Below, piece by piece: positions 56,733 through 64,000 of a stretch of 64,000 bases of DNA. Both the position numbers and the translations under genes were made by a program. The stretch is from Sphingomonas sp. C3-2 (GTDB lineage Bacteria > Pseudomonadota > Alphaproteobacteria > Sphingomonadales > Sphingomonadaceae): positions 1,116,001 to 1,180,000 of the forward strand of contig NZ_CP130322.1 in assembly GCF_033025475.1 (NCBI RefSeq), given 5' to 3'. Below the pieces are notes generated by a model that saw only the letters and a list, made by a program, of their open reading frames with translations, ran no database searches and was not told the DNA's origin. Position 1 is the first letter of the stretch, and the number at the start of each line of letters is the position of its first letter.

Positions 56733-58187
56733 TCAATTTTCGCCGTTCAATTCATTGCCGGTCAGCCGAACGACATGGAGCACATTGGTCGCGCCCGGCG
56801 TTCCAAACGGCACGCCGGCCATCAGCACCAGCCGATCGCCCGCCTTGGCAATGCCTGTGCGCAGCGCAATGCGCTTGGCCTTGGCCACCATTTCCTCGAA
56901 CGAGCCCACATCGCGGGTCTGCACGGCATGGACACCCCAGAGCAGTCCCATATGCCGCGCGGTCGCCAGCTTGGGGGTCAGCGCCAGCAGCGGCACCGAC
57001 GGGCGTTCGCGGGCAACGCGGCGCGCCGTCGATCCCGAGGTCGTGAAACAGATCAGCGCCGCCGCCGAAACCGTCACCGCAATTCGCGCCGATGCTTCGG
57101 CCAGCGCGTCTGCCGTCGTCGGATCGGGCCGTGTTTCGGTGAAATGCAGGCGGTCGGCAAAGCCGGCATCGCCTTCCACCGACAGCGCGATCTTGTTCAT
57201 CATCGCAACCGACTGTTCGGGCCATTCGCCCGCCGCCGATTCGGCCGACAACATCACCGCATCGGCGCCGTCATAGATTGCGTTGGCAACGTCGGACACC
57301 TCGGCGCGCGTCGGCGTGGGTGCGGTGATCATCGATTCGAGCATCTGGGTCGCCACCACCACCGGGCGCCCCATCCGGCGCGCGGATTCGACGATCCGCT
57401 TCTGCAGCGGCGGCACTTCCTCGGGCGGCAGTTCGACGCCCAGGTCGCCGCGCGCCACCATCACCGCATCGGCCAGCTCCAGAATCCCGTCGAGCCGATC
57501 GATGGCCGATGGCTTTTCGATCTTCGCCAGAAGCGATGCCTTGCCGCCGATCAGGTGCCGCGCCTCGGCCACGTCCTCGGGCCGCTGCACAAACGACAGC
57601 GCGATCCAGTCGGCCTTGTGCTCCAGCGCAAAGCTGAGGTCGCGGCGATCCTTGTCAGTAAGCGCCGCCATGGGGACGATCACGTCGGGGACGTTCAGCC
57701 CCTTGTTATTCGAAAGCTTGCCGCCCGTCTCGACGGTCGTCTCCACCCGCTCAAGGCTGGCGGTCTGGACGCGCAGGCACAGCTTGCCGTCGTCCAGCAA
57801 CAGCCGCGCGCCCGGCTCCAGCGCCTGGAAAATCTCGGGGTGTGGCAGGTTGACGCGGGTCGAATCGCCAAGCGCCGGATCACGGTCGAGCACAAAGGCC
57901 TGCCCCGTCTCCAGCATCACCGAACCATCCTCGAACCGCCCGACACGCAGCTTGGGGCCCTGCAAGTCGACGAGCACCGTCATCGGCCGGCCCAGTTCCT
58001 TTTCGAGCAGGCGGATCGATTCGATCACCTTGGCATGGTCCTCATGCGCGCCGTGGCTCATGTTGATCCGGAACGCATCGGCGCCGGCGAGATAAAGTTT
58101 GCGGATCATCTCCGGCGTATTGCTGGCGGGGCCGAGGGTGGCGAGAACGCGAACCTTACGGGTACGGGGGGCGGTATTCTGGGTCAC
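56733..58187 (-). CDS. pyk: Pyruvate kinase
   Basis: Last step of glycolysis, PEP + ADP to pyruvate + ATP. 484 residues; KVRVLATLGPASNTPEMI start, NMSHGAHEDH, the MVARGDLGVELPPEEVP active-site loop and VVATQMLESMI. GTG start at 58187 with GGAG 6 nt upstream. Divergent from the GapR-like gene. Confidence 0.97.
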   Translation of the reverse strand: MTQNTAPRTRKVRVLATLGPASNTPEMIRKLYLAGADAFRINMSHGAHEDHAKVIESIRLLEKELGRPMTVLVDLQGPKLRVGRFEDGSVMLETGQAFVLDRDPALGDSTRVNLPHPEIFQALEPGARLLLDDGKLCLRVQTASLERVETTVETGGKLSNNKGLNVPDVIVPMAALTDKDRRDLSFALEHKADWIALSFVQRPEDVAEARHLIGGKASLLAKIEKPSAIDRLDGILELADAVMVARGDLGVELPPEEVPPLQKRIVESARRMGRPVVVATQMLESMITAPTPTRAEVSDVANAIYDGADAVMLSAESAAGEWPEQSVAMMNKIALSVEGDAGFADRLHFTETRPDPTTADALAEASARIAVTVSAAALICFTTSGSTARRVARERPSVPLLALTPKLATARHMGLLWGVHAVQTRDVGSFEEMVAKAKRIALRTGIAKAGDRLVLMAGVPFGTPGATNVLHVVRLTGNELNGEN

Positions 58188-58289
58188 AACGGCTCCGGCT
58201 GTCTGTACGGCATTCAGGCTTAGCCGCTATTCAAGACCGGGCAAAGACACGAGCAGCGTCGATGCGACAGCGTGGCAAAGGAGCAACGC

Positions 58290-58318
58290 TTGAGCCCGGC
58301 GCGCCGGTCGCCTAACAG
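58290..58318 (+). promoter_or_regulatory. Candidate promoter for the GapR-like gene
   Basis: TTGAGC (58290-58295), 17-bp spacer, TAACAG (58313-58318), leaving a leader of about 25 nt to ATG 58350. Confidence 0.5.
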
Positions 58319-58349
58319 CAGCGTCCACATCTTTTGGGAGAATCACCGA

Positions 58350-58589
58350 ATGAGCGACAACGTCGCCGCCGACCAGCTACGCCTGTTCATCGAACGCATC
58401 GAACGGCTGGAAGAAGAGAAAAAGGGCATCGCAGACGACATCAAGGACGTCTACAACGAAGCCAAGTCGAACGGTTACGACGTGAAGACGATGCGCACCA
58501 TCGTTCGCCTGCGGAAGATGGAACCCCATCACCGCCTCGAAGCCGAAGCGCTTCTGGATACGTACAAGGCCGCGCTCGGGATCGAATAA
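58350..58589 (+). CDS. DUF2312 / GapR-family nucleoid-associated protein
   Basis: 79 residues; [20 protein letters not shown], then [20 protein letters not shown] and the basic [13 protein letters not shown] are the DUF2312/GapR signature. In Caulobacter, GapR is a dimeric/tetrameric DNA clamp that recognises overtwisted DNA ahead of forks and transcription. ATG 58350 preceded by GGGAGA; the frame is open from 58272 but the upstream part is not family-like. Confidence 0.93.
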   Translation: MSDNVAADQLRLFIERIERLEEEKKGIADDIKDVYNEAKSNGYDVKTMRTIVRLRKMEPHHRLEAEALLDTYKAALGIE

Positions 58590-58616
58590 TCCCGAGGCCA
58601 TTGGGGAGATTACACG

Positions 58617-58934
58617 GTGATTTTGACGACGACACCCTCGATCGACGGCACGCCGGTTCGGGAATATCTCGGCGTCGTGACCGGCGAGGTTATCGTCGGC
58701 GCGAACATCTTCCGTGATCTCTTCGCCTCGGTGCGCGATATCGTGGGCGGCCGTTCGGGTGCCTATGAAGGCGCGCTGCGCGACGCGCGGCGCGAAGCCT
58801 TTGCCGAGATCGAGGCAGAGGCGCGCGACAAGGGTGCGAATGCCGTCATCGGCATCGACATCGATTATGAAGTGATCGGCCAGAACGGCTCGATGCTGAT
58901 GGTGTCGATTTCGGGTACGGCCGTTCGCCTGTGA
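58617..58934 (+). CDS. YbjQ family (PF01906) protein
   Basis: 105 residues; [25 protein letters not shown] and the [25 protein letters not shown] segment define the family, sometimes called heavy-metal-binding. GTG start at 58617 with GGGGAGA upstream. 27 nt after the GapR-like gene and overlapping the next gene by GTGA. Confidence 0.9.
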   Translation: MILTTTPSIDGTPVREYLGVVTGEVIVGANIFRDLFASVRDIVGGRSGAYEGALRDARREAFAEIEAEARDKGANAVIGIDIDYEVIGQNGSMLMVSISGTAVRL

Positions 58935-59638
58935 CGCCGGGTGCGCTGATCAAGGCGGTCAGCGCCCAGCTCGCCGCCCCGCAGTGGCGCCTGATCTGGA
59001 TCGCGAGCTTCGCGCTGCTGGCGTTCACCCGGCACAGGATATTCTCGCTCCTCCCCTTTGATGGGGCGCCCGATCTCGGCGCCGCGTTCACGCTGCTCGG
59101 CAGCGGCCTGGCTTTTGTGGTGGGCATCACCATCCTGGCGGTCGCGGCGCTCAGGATCGCAGGCAATTCGCCCCGCTCTCCCTGGGCGATGAACACCGGC
59201 TGGTGGCTTTTCCTGGTGATCGGCGCGCTCCTCTCCGGGCTGCCGGTCCTGAGCGAAGCGATCATCGGGGCGGCCGCCCTGCCTCAATTGGCGCATTTCA
59301 TCCTGTCGGGCGCGCTCGCGGCGGTGGCGGCACTGGTGTTTGCGCGGTGGATGGCGTCGATCGCGATCGACGGCGCCACCACGCCCCCGCTCGCCAACAT
59401 CCTCGCGCTCCGCACGCACTTCGCGCCCGCCGCGATCTGGACGGCCATCGTCGCCGGGCCGCTCAGCGGGGTCCATTCGCTCGTCAGCCAGATGGCCACC
59501 ATGCTGCCCGCGCAGAATGATCTTTATCTGGCGCTGATCGACGCGGCGGCCAGCACCGCGATGCTGCTCTTCGCGCTCGCGCTGATGGTCGTCCTCTACC
59601 GTGATACCGACATTGAACCCAAAGCCGCGGCAAGCTAG
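58931..59638 (+). CDS. Hypothetical polytopic membrane protein
   Basis: 235 residues with about six hydrophobic helices (e.g. about 18-33, 51-76, 90-110, 120-140, 165-190, 208-228). No family recognised. The GTG start at 58931 overlaps the ybjQ-like stop (GTGA), so the two are translated together. Confidence 0.7.
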   Translation: MTPGALIKAVSAQLAAPQWRLIWIASFALLAFTRHRIFSLLPFDGAPDLGAAFTLLGSGLAFVVGITILAVAALRIAGNSPRSPWAMNTGWWLFLVIGALLSGLPVLSEAIIGAAALPQLAHFILSGALAAVAALVFARWMASIAIDGATTPPLANILALRTHFAPAAIWTAIVAGPLSGVHSLVSQMATMLPAQNDLYLALIDAAASTAMLLFALALMVVLYRDTDIEPKAAAS

Positions 59639-59687
59639 TAACGCGGCCGCGAAAAAGACCAGCTAATCTCAGGGAAACAAGCGATCG

Positions 59688-60428
59688 ATGGCAGGCCATA
59701 GTAAATTCAAGAACATCATGCATCGCAAAGGCGCGCAGGACAAAAAGCGCTCGGCGATGTTCTCCAAGCTCAGCCGCGAAATCACCGTGGCGGCCAAGAT
59801 GGGTCTCCCCGACCCCGACATGAACCCCCGTCTCCGCCTCGCGATCAACGCGGCCAAGGCGCAGTCGATGCCCAAGGACAATATCCAGCGCGCGATCGAC
59901 AAGGCAGCGGGCGGCGATGTCGAGAATTACGAGGAAATCCGCTATGAAGGCTTCGGCCCCGGCGGCGTTTCGCTGATCGTCGAGGCGCTTTCCGACAACC
60001 GCAACCGCACCGCGACCAATGTCCGCACCGCCTTTGCCAAGAATGGCGGCAATCTCGGCGCATCGGGTTCGGTCAGCCATGGTTTCGACCGCATGGGCCT
60101 GATCGAATATCCCGAAAGCGCGGGCGATCCCGACAAGGTGTTCGAAGCCGCGCTCGAAGCCGGTGCAGAAGACGTGACCTTCGACGAAGGCCATGAAATC
60201 TGGACGGCGCAGGACATGCTGCACGAAGTCGCCAAGGCGCTCGAATCGGTTCTCGGCCCGGCGGAAGGCGCAAAGCTCGCCTGGCGCCCGCAGACCAAGG
60301 TCGACGTTTCCGCCGACGATGCAGCCACGCTGTTCAAGCTGATCGACACGCTTGACGATGACGACGACGTCCAGACCGTCTGGGGCAATTACGAAGTCTC
60401 GGACGAAGTGATGGAGAAACTGGGCTGA
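59688..60428 (+). CDS. yebC: YebC/PmpR family regulator (TACO1-like)
   Basis: 246 residues beginning [20 protein letters not shown], the universal YebC start, with [18 protein letters not shown] and [15 protein letters not shown]. Family members bind DNA or, as TACO1-type factors, help ribosomes through polyproline stretches. Ends in TGA that overlaps the apparent CTG start of ruvC. Confidence 0.96.
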   Translation: MAGHSKFKNIMHRKGAQDKKRSAMFSKLSREITVAAKMGLPDPDMNPRLRLAINAAKAQSMPKDNIQRAIDKAAGGDVENYEEIRYEGFGPGGVSLIVEALSDNRNRTATNVRTAFAKNGGNLGASGSVSHGFDRMGLIEYPESAGDPDKVFEAALEAGAEDVTFDEGHEIWTAQDMLHEVAKALESVLGPAEGAKLAWRPQTKVDVSADDAATLFKLIDTLDDDDDVQTVWGNYEVSDEVMEKLG

Positions 60429-60910
60429 TCATACTCGGCCTGGATCCGGGGCTGGGCACGACGGGTTGGGGGGTGATCGCCGCCTCCGGCAATCGGCTCA
60501 GCCACATCGCCAACGGACAGATCAAGACGAACAGCGCAGCGCCGATGGCCGAACGCCTCGTCGCGCTCGATGCGGCGCTTACCGATCTCCTCCTCGAACA
60601 CCGGCCCGATGGCGCCGCGGTCGAGGAGGTGTTCGTCAACGTGAACCCGCAATCGACGCTGAAGCTGGGGCAGGCGCGCGGCGTCTGCCTGCTCGCGCCC
60701 GCGCGCACCGGCATCATGGTTGGCGAATATGCCGCGCGGCTCGTCAAAAAGGCCGTGGTCGGCACCGGTGCCGCCGAAAAGGCGCAGGTCCACGCCATGG
60801 TCAGCCGGCTTTTGCCCGGCGCGAAGATTGCGGGTGCCGATGCGGCCGATGCGCTCGCCGTCGCGATCACCCATGCGCATCATATTTCCACGGCCCACCG
60901 CATCCGGTGA
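60425..60910 (+). CDS. ruvC: Holliday-junction resolvase RuvC with apparent CTG start
   Basis: 161 residues if read from CTG 60425. This frame gives [16 protein letters not shown], with catalytic Asp7; the others are Glu67 (VEEVFVN) and Asp139/Asp142 ([11 protein letters not shown]). No ATG, GTG or TTG exists upstream in frame before the yebC coding region; the first standard start, GTG 60473, would remove Asp7 and the whole first strand. The CTG overlaps the yebC stop as CTGA and has GGAG exactly 8 nt upstream, which supports a coupled CTG start. Cuts Holliday junctions with RuvAB. Confidence 0.88.
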   Translation: MIILGLDPGLGTTGWGVIAASGNRLSHIANGQIKTNSAAPMAERLVALDAALTDLLLEHRPDGAAVEEVFVNVNPQSTLKLGQARGVCLLAPARTGIMVGEYAARLVKKAVVGTGAAEKAQVHAMVSRLLPGAKIAGADAADALAVAITHAHHISTAHRIR

Positions 60911-60971
60911 ATTTGGTCCGGCGCGGCGCTTGGCCTTTTCTTTTCACGCCGGAACAGGCTAGGAACAAAAT

Positions 60972-61571
60972 ATGATCGCACGCCTCAAGGGGGAACTCGT
61001 CAGCACCGGCATGGACCATGCGGTGATCGACGTCGGCGGTGTCGGCTATCTGGTCGGCGCCTCATCGCGCACATTGGGCGTGCTCGGCCCGGTCGGCGGT
61101 TCCGTCACCATCCATACCGAAATGCTCGTATCCGAAGATTCGATGCGGCTGATGGGCTTCGCCACCGCGGATGAGCGCGACTGGTTTCGCCTGCTCACCA
61201 GCGTGCAGGGCGTGGGCAGCCGCGTCGCGCTGGCGATCCTCTCCGCGCTAGAGGCCAACGAGCTTCACCGCGCGATCGCCAGCGGCGACAAGGCAATGGT
61301 CGCGCGCGCCAACGGCGTCGGGCCAAAACTCGCCCAGCGCATCGTCAACGAACTGAAGGACAAGATCGGCGGCATCGTGCTCGGCCCGGGCGGCGGCAGC
61401 GTCGCCCAGCCCAAGGGCAGCCATGCCTCCGACGCGATGTCCGCGCTCGGCAATCTCGGCTTCAAGCCCGCCGAAGCGAGCGCAGCGGTCACCACCGCCG
61501 AGGATGAACTGGGCGAAGGCGCCACCCTCGACGCGCTTGTCCGCCTCGCGCTCAAGAAAGCCGCGAAATGA
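60972..61571 (+). CDS. ruvA: Holliday-junction branch-migration protein RuvA
   Basis: 199 residues; [20 protein letters not shown] start, helix-hairpin-helix regions [16 protein letters not shown] and [19 protein letters not shown], and the C-terminal domain III ([12 protein letters not shown]) that binds RuvB. Overlaps ruvB by ATGA. Confidence 0.97.
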   Translation: MIARLKGELVSTGMDHAVIDVGGVGYLVGASSRTLGVLGPVGGSVTIHTEMLVSEDSMRLMGFATADERDWFRLLTSVQGVGSRVALAILSALEANELHRAIASGDKAMVARANGVGPKLAQRIVNELKDKIGGIVLGPGGGSVAQPKGSHASDAMSALGNLGFKPAEASAAVTTAEDELGEGATLDALVRLALKKAAK

Positions 61572-62593
61572 GCGACGAACGCCTGATCACCCCAGCCCGG
61601 CGCGCCGAGGATGTCGACGCCGCACTGCGCCCCAAATCGCTTGAAGAATTTGTCGGGCAAAAGGCCGCACGCGAAAATCTGCGCGTCTTCATCGAAGCCG
61701 CTAGGTCGCGTGGCGACGCGCTCGATCATGTGCTCTTCTTCGGCCCTCCGGGGCTCGGCAAGACGACGCTCGCGCAGATCATCGCGCGCGAAATGGGCGT
61801 GGGCTTCAAGGCCACTTCGGGGCCGGTCATCGCCAAGTCGGGCGATCTCGCCGCGCTGCTCACCAATCTCGAGGATGGCGACGTTCTCTTCATCGACGAG
61901 ATTCACCGGCTCAATCCGGCGGTGGAAGAAGTTCTCTACCCCGCGATGGAAGACCGCGCGCTCGATCTCATGATCGGCGAAGGCCCCTCGGCCCGCTCGG
62001 TGCGGATCGATCTGCCGCGTTTCACACTGGTCGGCGCAACCACGCGGCAGGGGTTGCTCACCACCCCCTTGCGCGATCGCTTCGGCATTCCCGTCCGGCT
62101 CAATTTCTATACGGTCGACGAGTTGGAAAAGGTCGTCAGCCGCGCCGCCTATCTGCTCGATCTCGGCATCGCGCCCGATGGCGCACGCGAAGTCGCCACC
62201 CGGTCGCGCGGCACGCCGCGCATCGCCGGCCGGCTGCTCCGCCGCGTCCGCGATTTCGCCAATGTCGCGAATGTCGAGACGGTCGATGCCAAGACCGCCG
62301 ATGCCGCGCTCAACCGGCTCGAGGTCGATGCCCTCGGCCTCGACGCGATGGACCGCCGCTATCTGCACATGATCGCCGACATTTATCGCGGCGGTCCGGT
62401 GGGGGTCGAAACGCTCGCCGCCGGCCTTTCCGAACCGCGCGACACGATCGAGGAAGTGATCGAGCCCTATCTCATCCAGCTCGGCCTGATCGCACGCACC
62501 GCGCGCGGACGCATGCTCAACGGGCGCGGCTGGAAACATCTCGGGCTCAACCCGCCCGCCTCCGCCGCGCAGGACAGCCTGTTCGACGAATAG
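61568..62593 (+). CDS. ruvB: Holliday-junction DNA helicase RuvB
   Basis: 341-residue AAA+ motor of branch migration. Walker A GPPGLGKT at 59-66, Walker B LFIDEIH with DEIH 110-113, and the [18 protein letters not shown] sensor region. Follows ruvA directly. Confidence 0.98.
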   Translation: MSDERLITPARRAEDVDAALRPKSLEEFVGQKAARENLRVFIEAARSRGDALDHVLFFGPPGLGKTTLAQIIAREMGVGFKATSGPVIAKSGDLAALLTNLEDGDVLFIDEIHRLNPAVEEVLYPAMEDRALDLMIGEGPSARSVRIDLPRFTLVGATTRQGLLTTPLRDRFGIPVRLNFYTVDELEKVVSRAAYLLDLGIAPDGAREVATRSRGTPRIAGRLLRRVRDFANVANVETVDAKTADAALNRLEVDALGLDAMDRRYLHMIADIYRGGPVGVETLAAGLSEPRDTIEEVIEPYLIQLGLIARTARGRMLNGRGWKHLGLNPPASAAQDSLFDE

Positions 62594-62672
62594 GCCCCTC
62601 TCGGTCAATTGTGGCGCAGCCGGGGCGAAATGGCTTTGCTCCGGCCGAATCCCCGGGCTACAGCCGTTAAGA

Positions 62673-63119
62673 ATGTCTGTAGAACCTAGCGATCTGCCCT
62701 ATTCCGGTTATCTGTCCGGCCGCGATCATCGTTTCGCGCTGCGCGTCTATTTCGAGGATACGGATACCGGCGGGATCGTTTATCACGCGAACTATCTGAG
62801 ATATATGGAGCGCGCGCGTTCGGACATGCTTCGCTGCCTCGGCATAAACCAGCGCGCCGCGCTGGACGATGGCACCGGCGTCTATGCGGTTACCGATCTT
62901 TCGATCCGCTATCGCCGACCCGCCAAGCTTGAGGACGATCTGCTCGTCATCAGCAAAGTCGAAGAAATTCGTGCGGCATCGTGCCGTATTCATCAGAGAG
63001 TCATGCGCGGGGATGAGATTTTGGCCGAGGCGGACGTCACCGTTGCCTTCCTCACCCCCGGGGGCAAACCCAGGCGTCAGCCGCAGGCCTGGGTAGAAGC
63101 ATTCAAGCGGTTGAATTAA
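62673..63119 (+). CDS. ybgC: Tol-Pal-associated acyl-CoA thioesterase YbgC
   Basis: 148-residue hot-dog-fold thioesterase; YFEDTDTGGIVYHANYLRYM holds the catalytic Asp and the VYHANY motif. Starts the tol-pal cluster, as in most proteobacteria. The 79-nt gap after ruvB contains a weak TTGCTC-17-TACAGC promoter match close to the start codon. Confidence 0.95.
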   Translation: MSVEPSDLPYSGYLSGRDHRFALRVYFEDTDTGGIVYHANYLRYMERARSDMLRCLGINQRAALDDGTGVYAVTDLSIRYRRPAKLEDDLLVISKVEEIRAASCRIHQRVMRGDEILAEADVTVAFLTPGGKPRRQPQAWVEAFKRLN

Positions 63120-63137
63120 AGGAAAGTTTGTAGCGCG

Positions 63138-63830
63138 ATGGATTCGATGATGCTGAATATGGACGCCGCCACTCTTTCCCCCGTGGCGCTGTTCATGCAG
63201 GCCGACTGGGTCGTTAAGGGTGTGATGCTCGGTCTGCTGCTCGCCAGCATCTGGACCTGGGCGATCATTGTCGGCTTTGCCACCAAGCTGAAAAAGCTGA
63301 GCAAGGCATCCGACAAGTTCGAACGCGATTTCTGGAACACGGGCGATATCGACCAGTTTCACCGCGCGCATGGCAGCTCGGCGCTGCCCAGCGCCCGCGT
63401 CTTCACCGCAGGCATCACTGAATGGCGCCGCTCGACAGCGGGCGACAATATCGACCGTGATGGCACCCGCGCGCGCCTGGCCACGGCAATGGGCAGCGCG
63501 GTGGCGCACGAAATCGACACGCTCTCCGATCGGCTGAACGTGCTCGCCACCATCGGCTCGGTCGCGCCCTTTGTCGGGCTGTTCGGCACGGTCTGGGGCA
63601 TCATGCGCAGCTTCACCGCCATCGCCTCGCAGCAGAATTCGAGCCTCGCCGTCGTCGCCCCCGGCATTGCCGAGGCGCTGTTCGCCACCGCCATCGGCCT
63701 GTTCGCGGCCATCCCGGCGGTGATCGCGTTCAACCGCTTCAGCCACGGCATCAACCGTCTCGAATCGCGCCTGCACCGCTTTGCCGACGGTTTCCACACC
63801 ACGCTCAGCCGCGAGCTGGAGGCCGCCTGA
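63138..63830 (+). CDS. tolQ: Protein TolQ
   Basis: Inner-membrane proton-channel subunit of the Tol-Pal system, which constricts the outer membrane at division. 230 residues with three membrane helices (about 27-48, 137-158, 170-192), the last two in [21 protein letters not shown] and [24 protein letters not shown]. 18 nt after ybgC and 1 nt before tolR. Confidence 0.96.
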   Translation: MDSMMLNMDAATLSPVALFMQADWVVKGVMLGLLLASIWTWAIIVGFATKLKKLSKASDKFERDFWNTGDIDQFHRAHGSSALPSARVFTAGITEWRRSTAGDNIDRDGTRARLATAMGSAVAHEIDTLSDRLNVLATIGSVAPFVGLFGTVWGIMRSFTAIASQQNSSLAVVAPGIAEALFATAIGLFAAIPAVIAFNRFSHGINRLESRLHRFADGFHTTLSRELEAA

Positions 63831-63831
63831 C

Positions 63832-64000
63832 ATGGGGATGGGTCCCCTTCCCTCGCGCCACGGGCGTAGCCGCCGCGCGCCGATGGCCGAAATCAACGTC
63901 ACCCCGCTGGTCGACGTCATGCTCGTGCTGCTCATCATCTTCATGGTGACCGCGCCGCTGCTCGTCACCGGCGTTCCCGTGAACCTGCCCGACAGTCGCG
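63832..64000 (+). CDS. tolR: Protein TolR, partial (C-terminus beyond window edge)
   Basis: Only the first 56 codons are visible. ATG 63832 is followed by a basic cytoplasmic segment and then [19 protein letters not shown], the single TolR/ExbD membrane helix with the proton-carrying Asp in PLVDVML. Partner of TolQ and TolA. Confidence 0.92.
   Translation, partial: MGMGPLPSRHGRSRRAPMAEINVTPLVDVMLVLLIIFMVTAPLLVTGVPVNLPDSR

Noticed and set aside
60473-60910. RuvC starting at GTG 60473
   Set aside because: It would lack the first strand and catalytic Asp7, while the upstream frame encodes both perfectly.
62636-62664. TTGCTC-17-TACAGC promoter making ybgC nearly leaderless
   Set aside because: Weak match to consensus, and read-through from ruvB over 79 nt is equally likely.

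Overview
The window is a GC-rich chromosomal segment of an alphaproteobacterium, most likely a member of the Sphingomonadaceae. This rests on the S5 protein with an RGG-rich N-terminal extension, the arginine at S12 position 88, the short cysteine-free L36, the DUF2312/GapR and PF09608 (TIGR02186) proteins, and the ruvCAB-ybgC-tolQR order. I cannot resolve the genus from sequence alone. No rRNA, tRNA, CRISPR array, insertion sequence or prophage is visible. Nearly everything is housekeeping DNA with a few small accessory islands.

Layout. 1-5800 (minus strand): the start of a glycerophosphodiester phosphodiesterase, an ArsC/Spx-like protein, guaA, a glycine-rich exported protein and a secreted prolyl oligopeptidase. 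5955-27958 (minus): the str, S10, spc and alpha operons in the order rpsL-rpsG-fusA-tuf-rpsJ-rplC-rplD-rplW-rplB-rpsS-rplV-rpsC-rplP-rpmC-rpsQ-rplN-rplX-rplE-rpsN-rpsH-rplF-rplR-rpsE-rpmD-rplO-secY-adk, then a three-gene interruption (SRPBCC protein, gdhA, OsmC), then rpsM-rpsK-rpoA-rplQ. Recognisable sigma70-type promoters (TTGACC/TTGACT with 17-bp spacers) lie before rpsL and rpsM, with a weaker one before rpsJ. Most longer gaps between ribosomal genes hold perfect RNA hairpins.

28230-39013: nhaA and a DUF389 membrane protein (divergent), then the peptidoglycan/periplasm pair of alpha-2-macroglobulin (with a CFEQ thioester motif) and PBP1C. 39151-45118: an NfrB-like glycosyltransferase with a small outer-membrane-barrel-like partner, a TauE/TIGR02186 pair and a HerA-type ATPase. 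45169-59638: metabolic and regulatory genes (old yellow enzyme, PfpI-like protein, AraC regulator, SnoaL-like protein, purEK, gpmA, dienelactone hydrolase, M14 carboxypeptidase with a DUF4136 lipoprotein, galE, rpmJ, HAD phosphatase, pyk, a GapR-like protein, YbjQ). One gene here is a GGDEF-family protein with a broken active site (GGDAF) but a retained RxxD inhibitory-site motif. 59688-64000: yebC-ruvC-ruvA-ruvB, then ybgC-tolQ-tolR (tolR cut by the window edge).

Points most worth a second look: ruvC has no ATG/GTG/TTG start that keeps its catalytic Asp, and appears to start at CTG inside a CTGA overlap with yebC, with a GGAG 8 nt upstream. S12 carries Arg88, a residue associated with streptomycin resistance. 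The degenerate GGDEF protein could be a c-di-GMP receptor. The NfrB-like/barrel pair is a reduced version of a known exopolysaccharide system. Several structured leaders occur inside the ribosomal operons, especially at rpsJ, rplC, rplO and fusA. I found no convincing wholly new multi-gene system.
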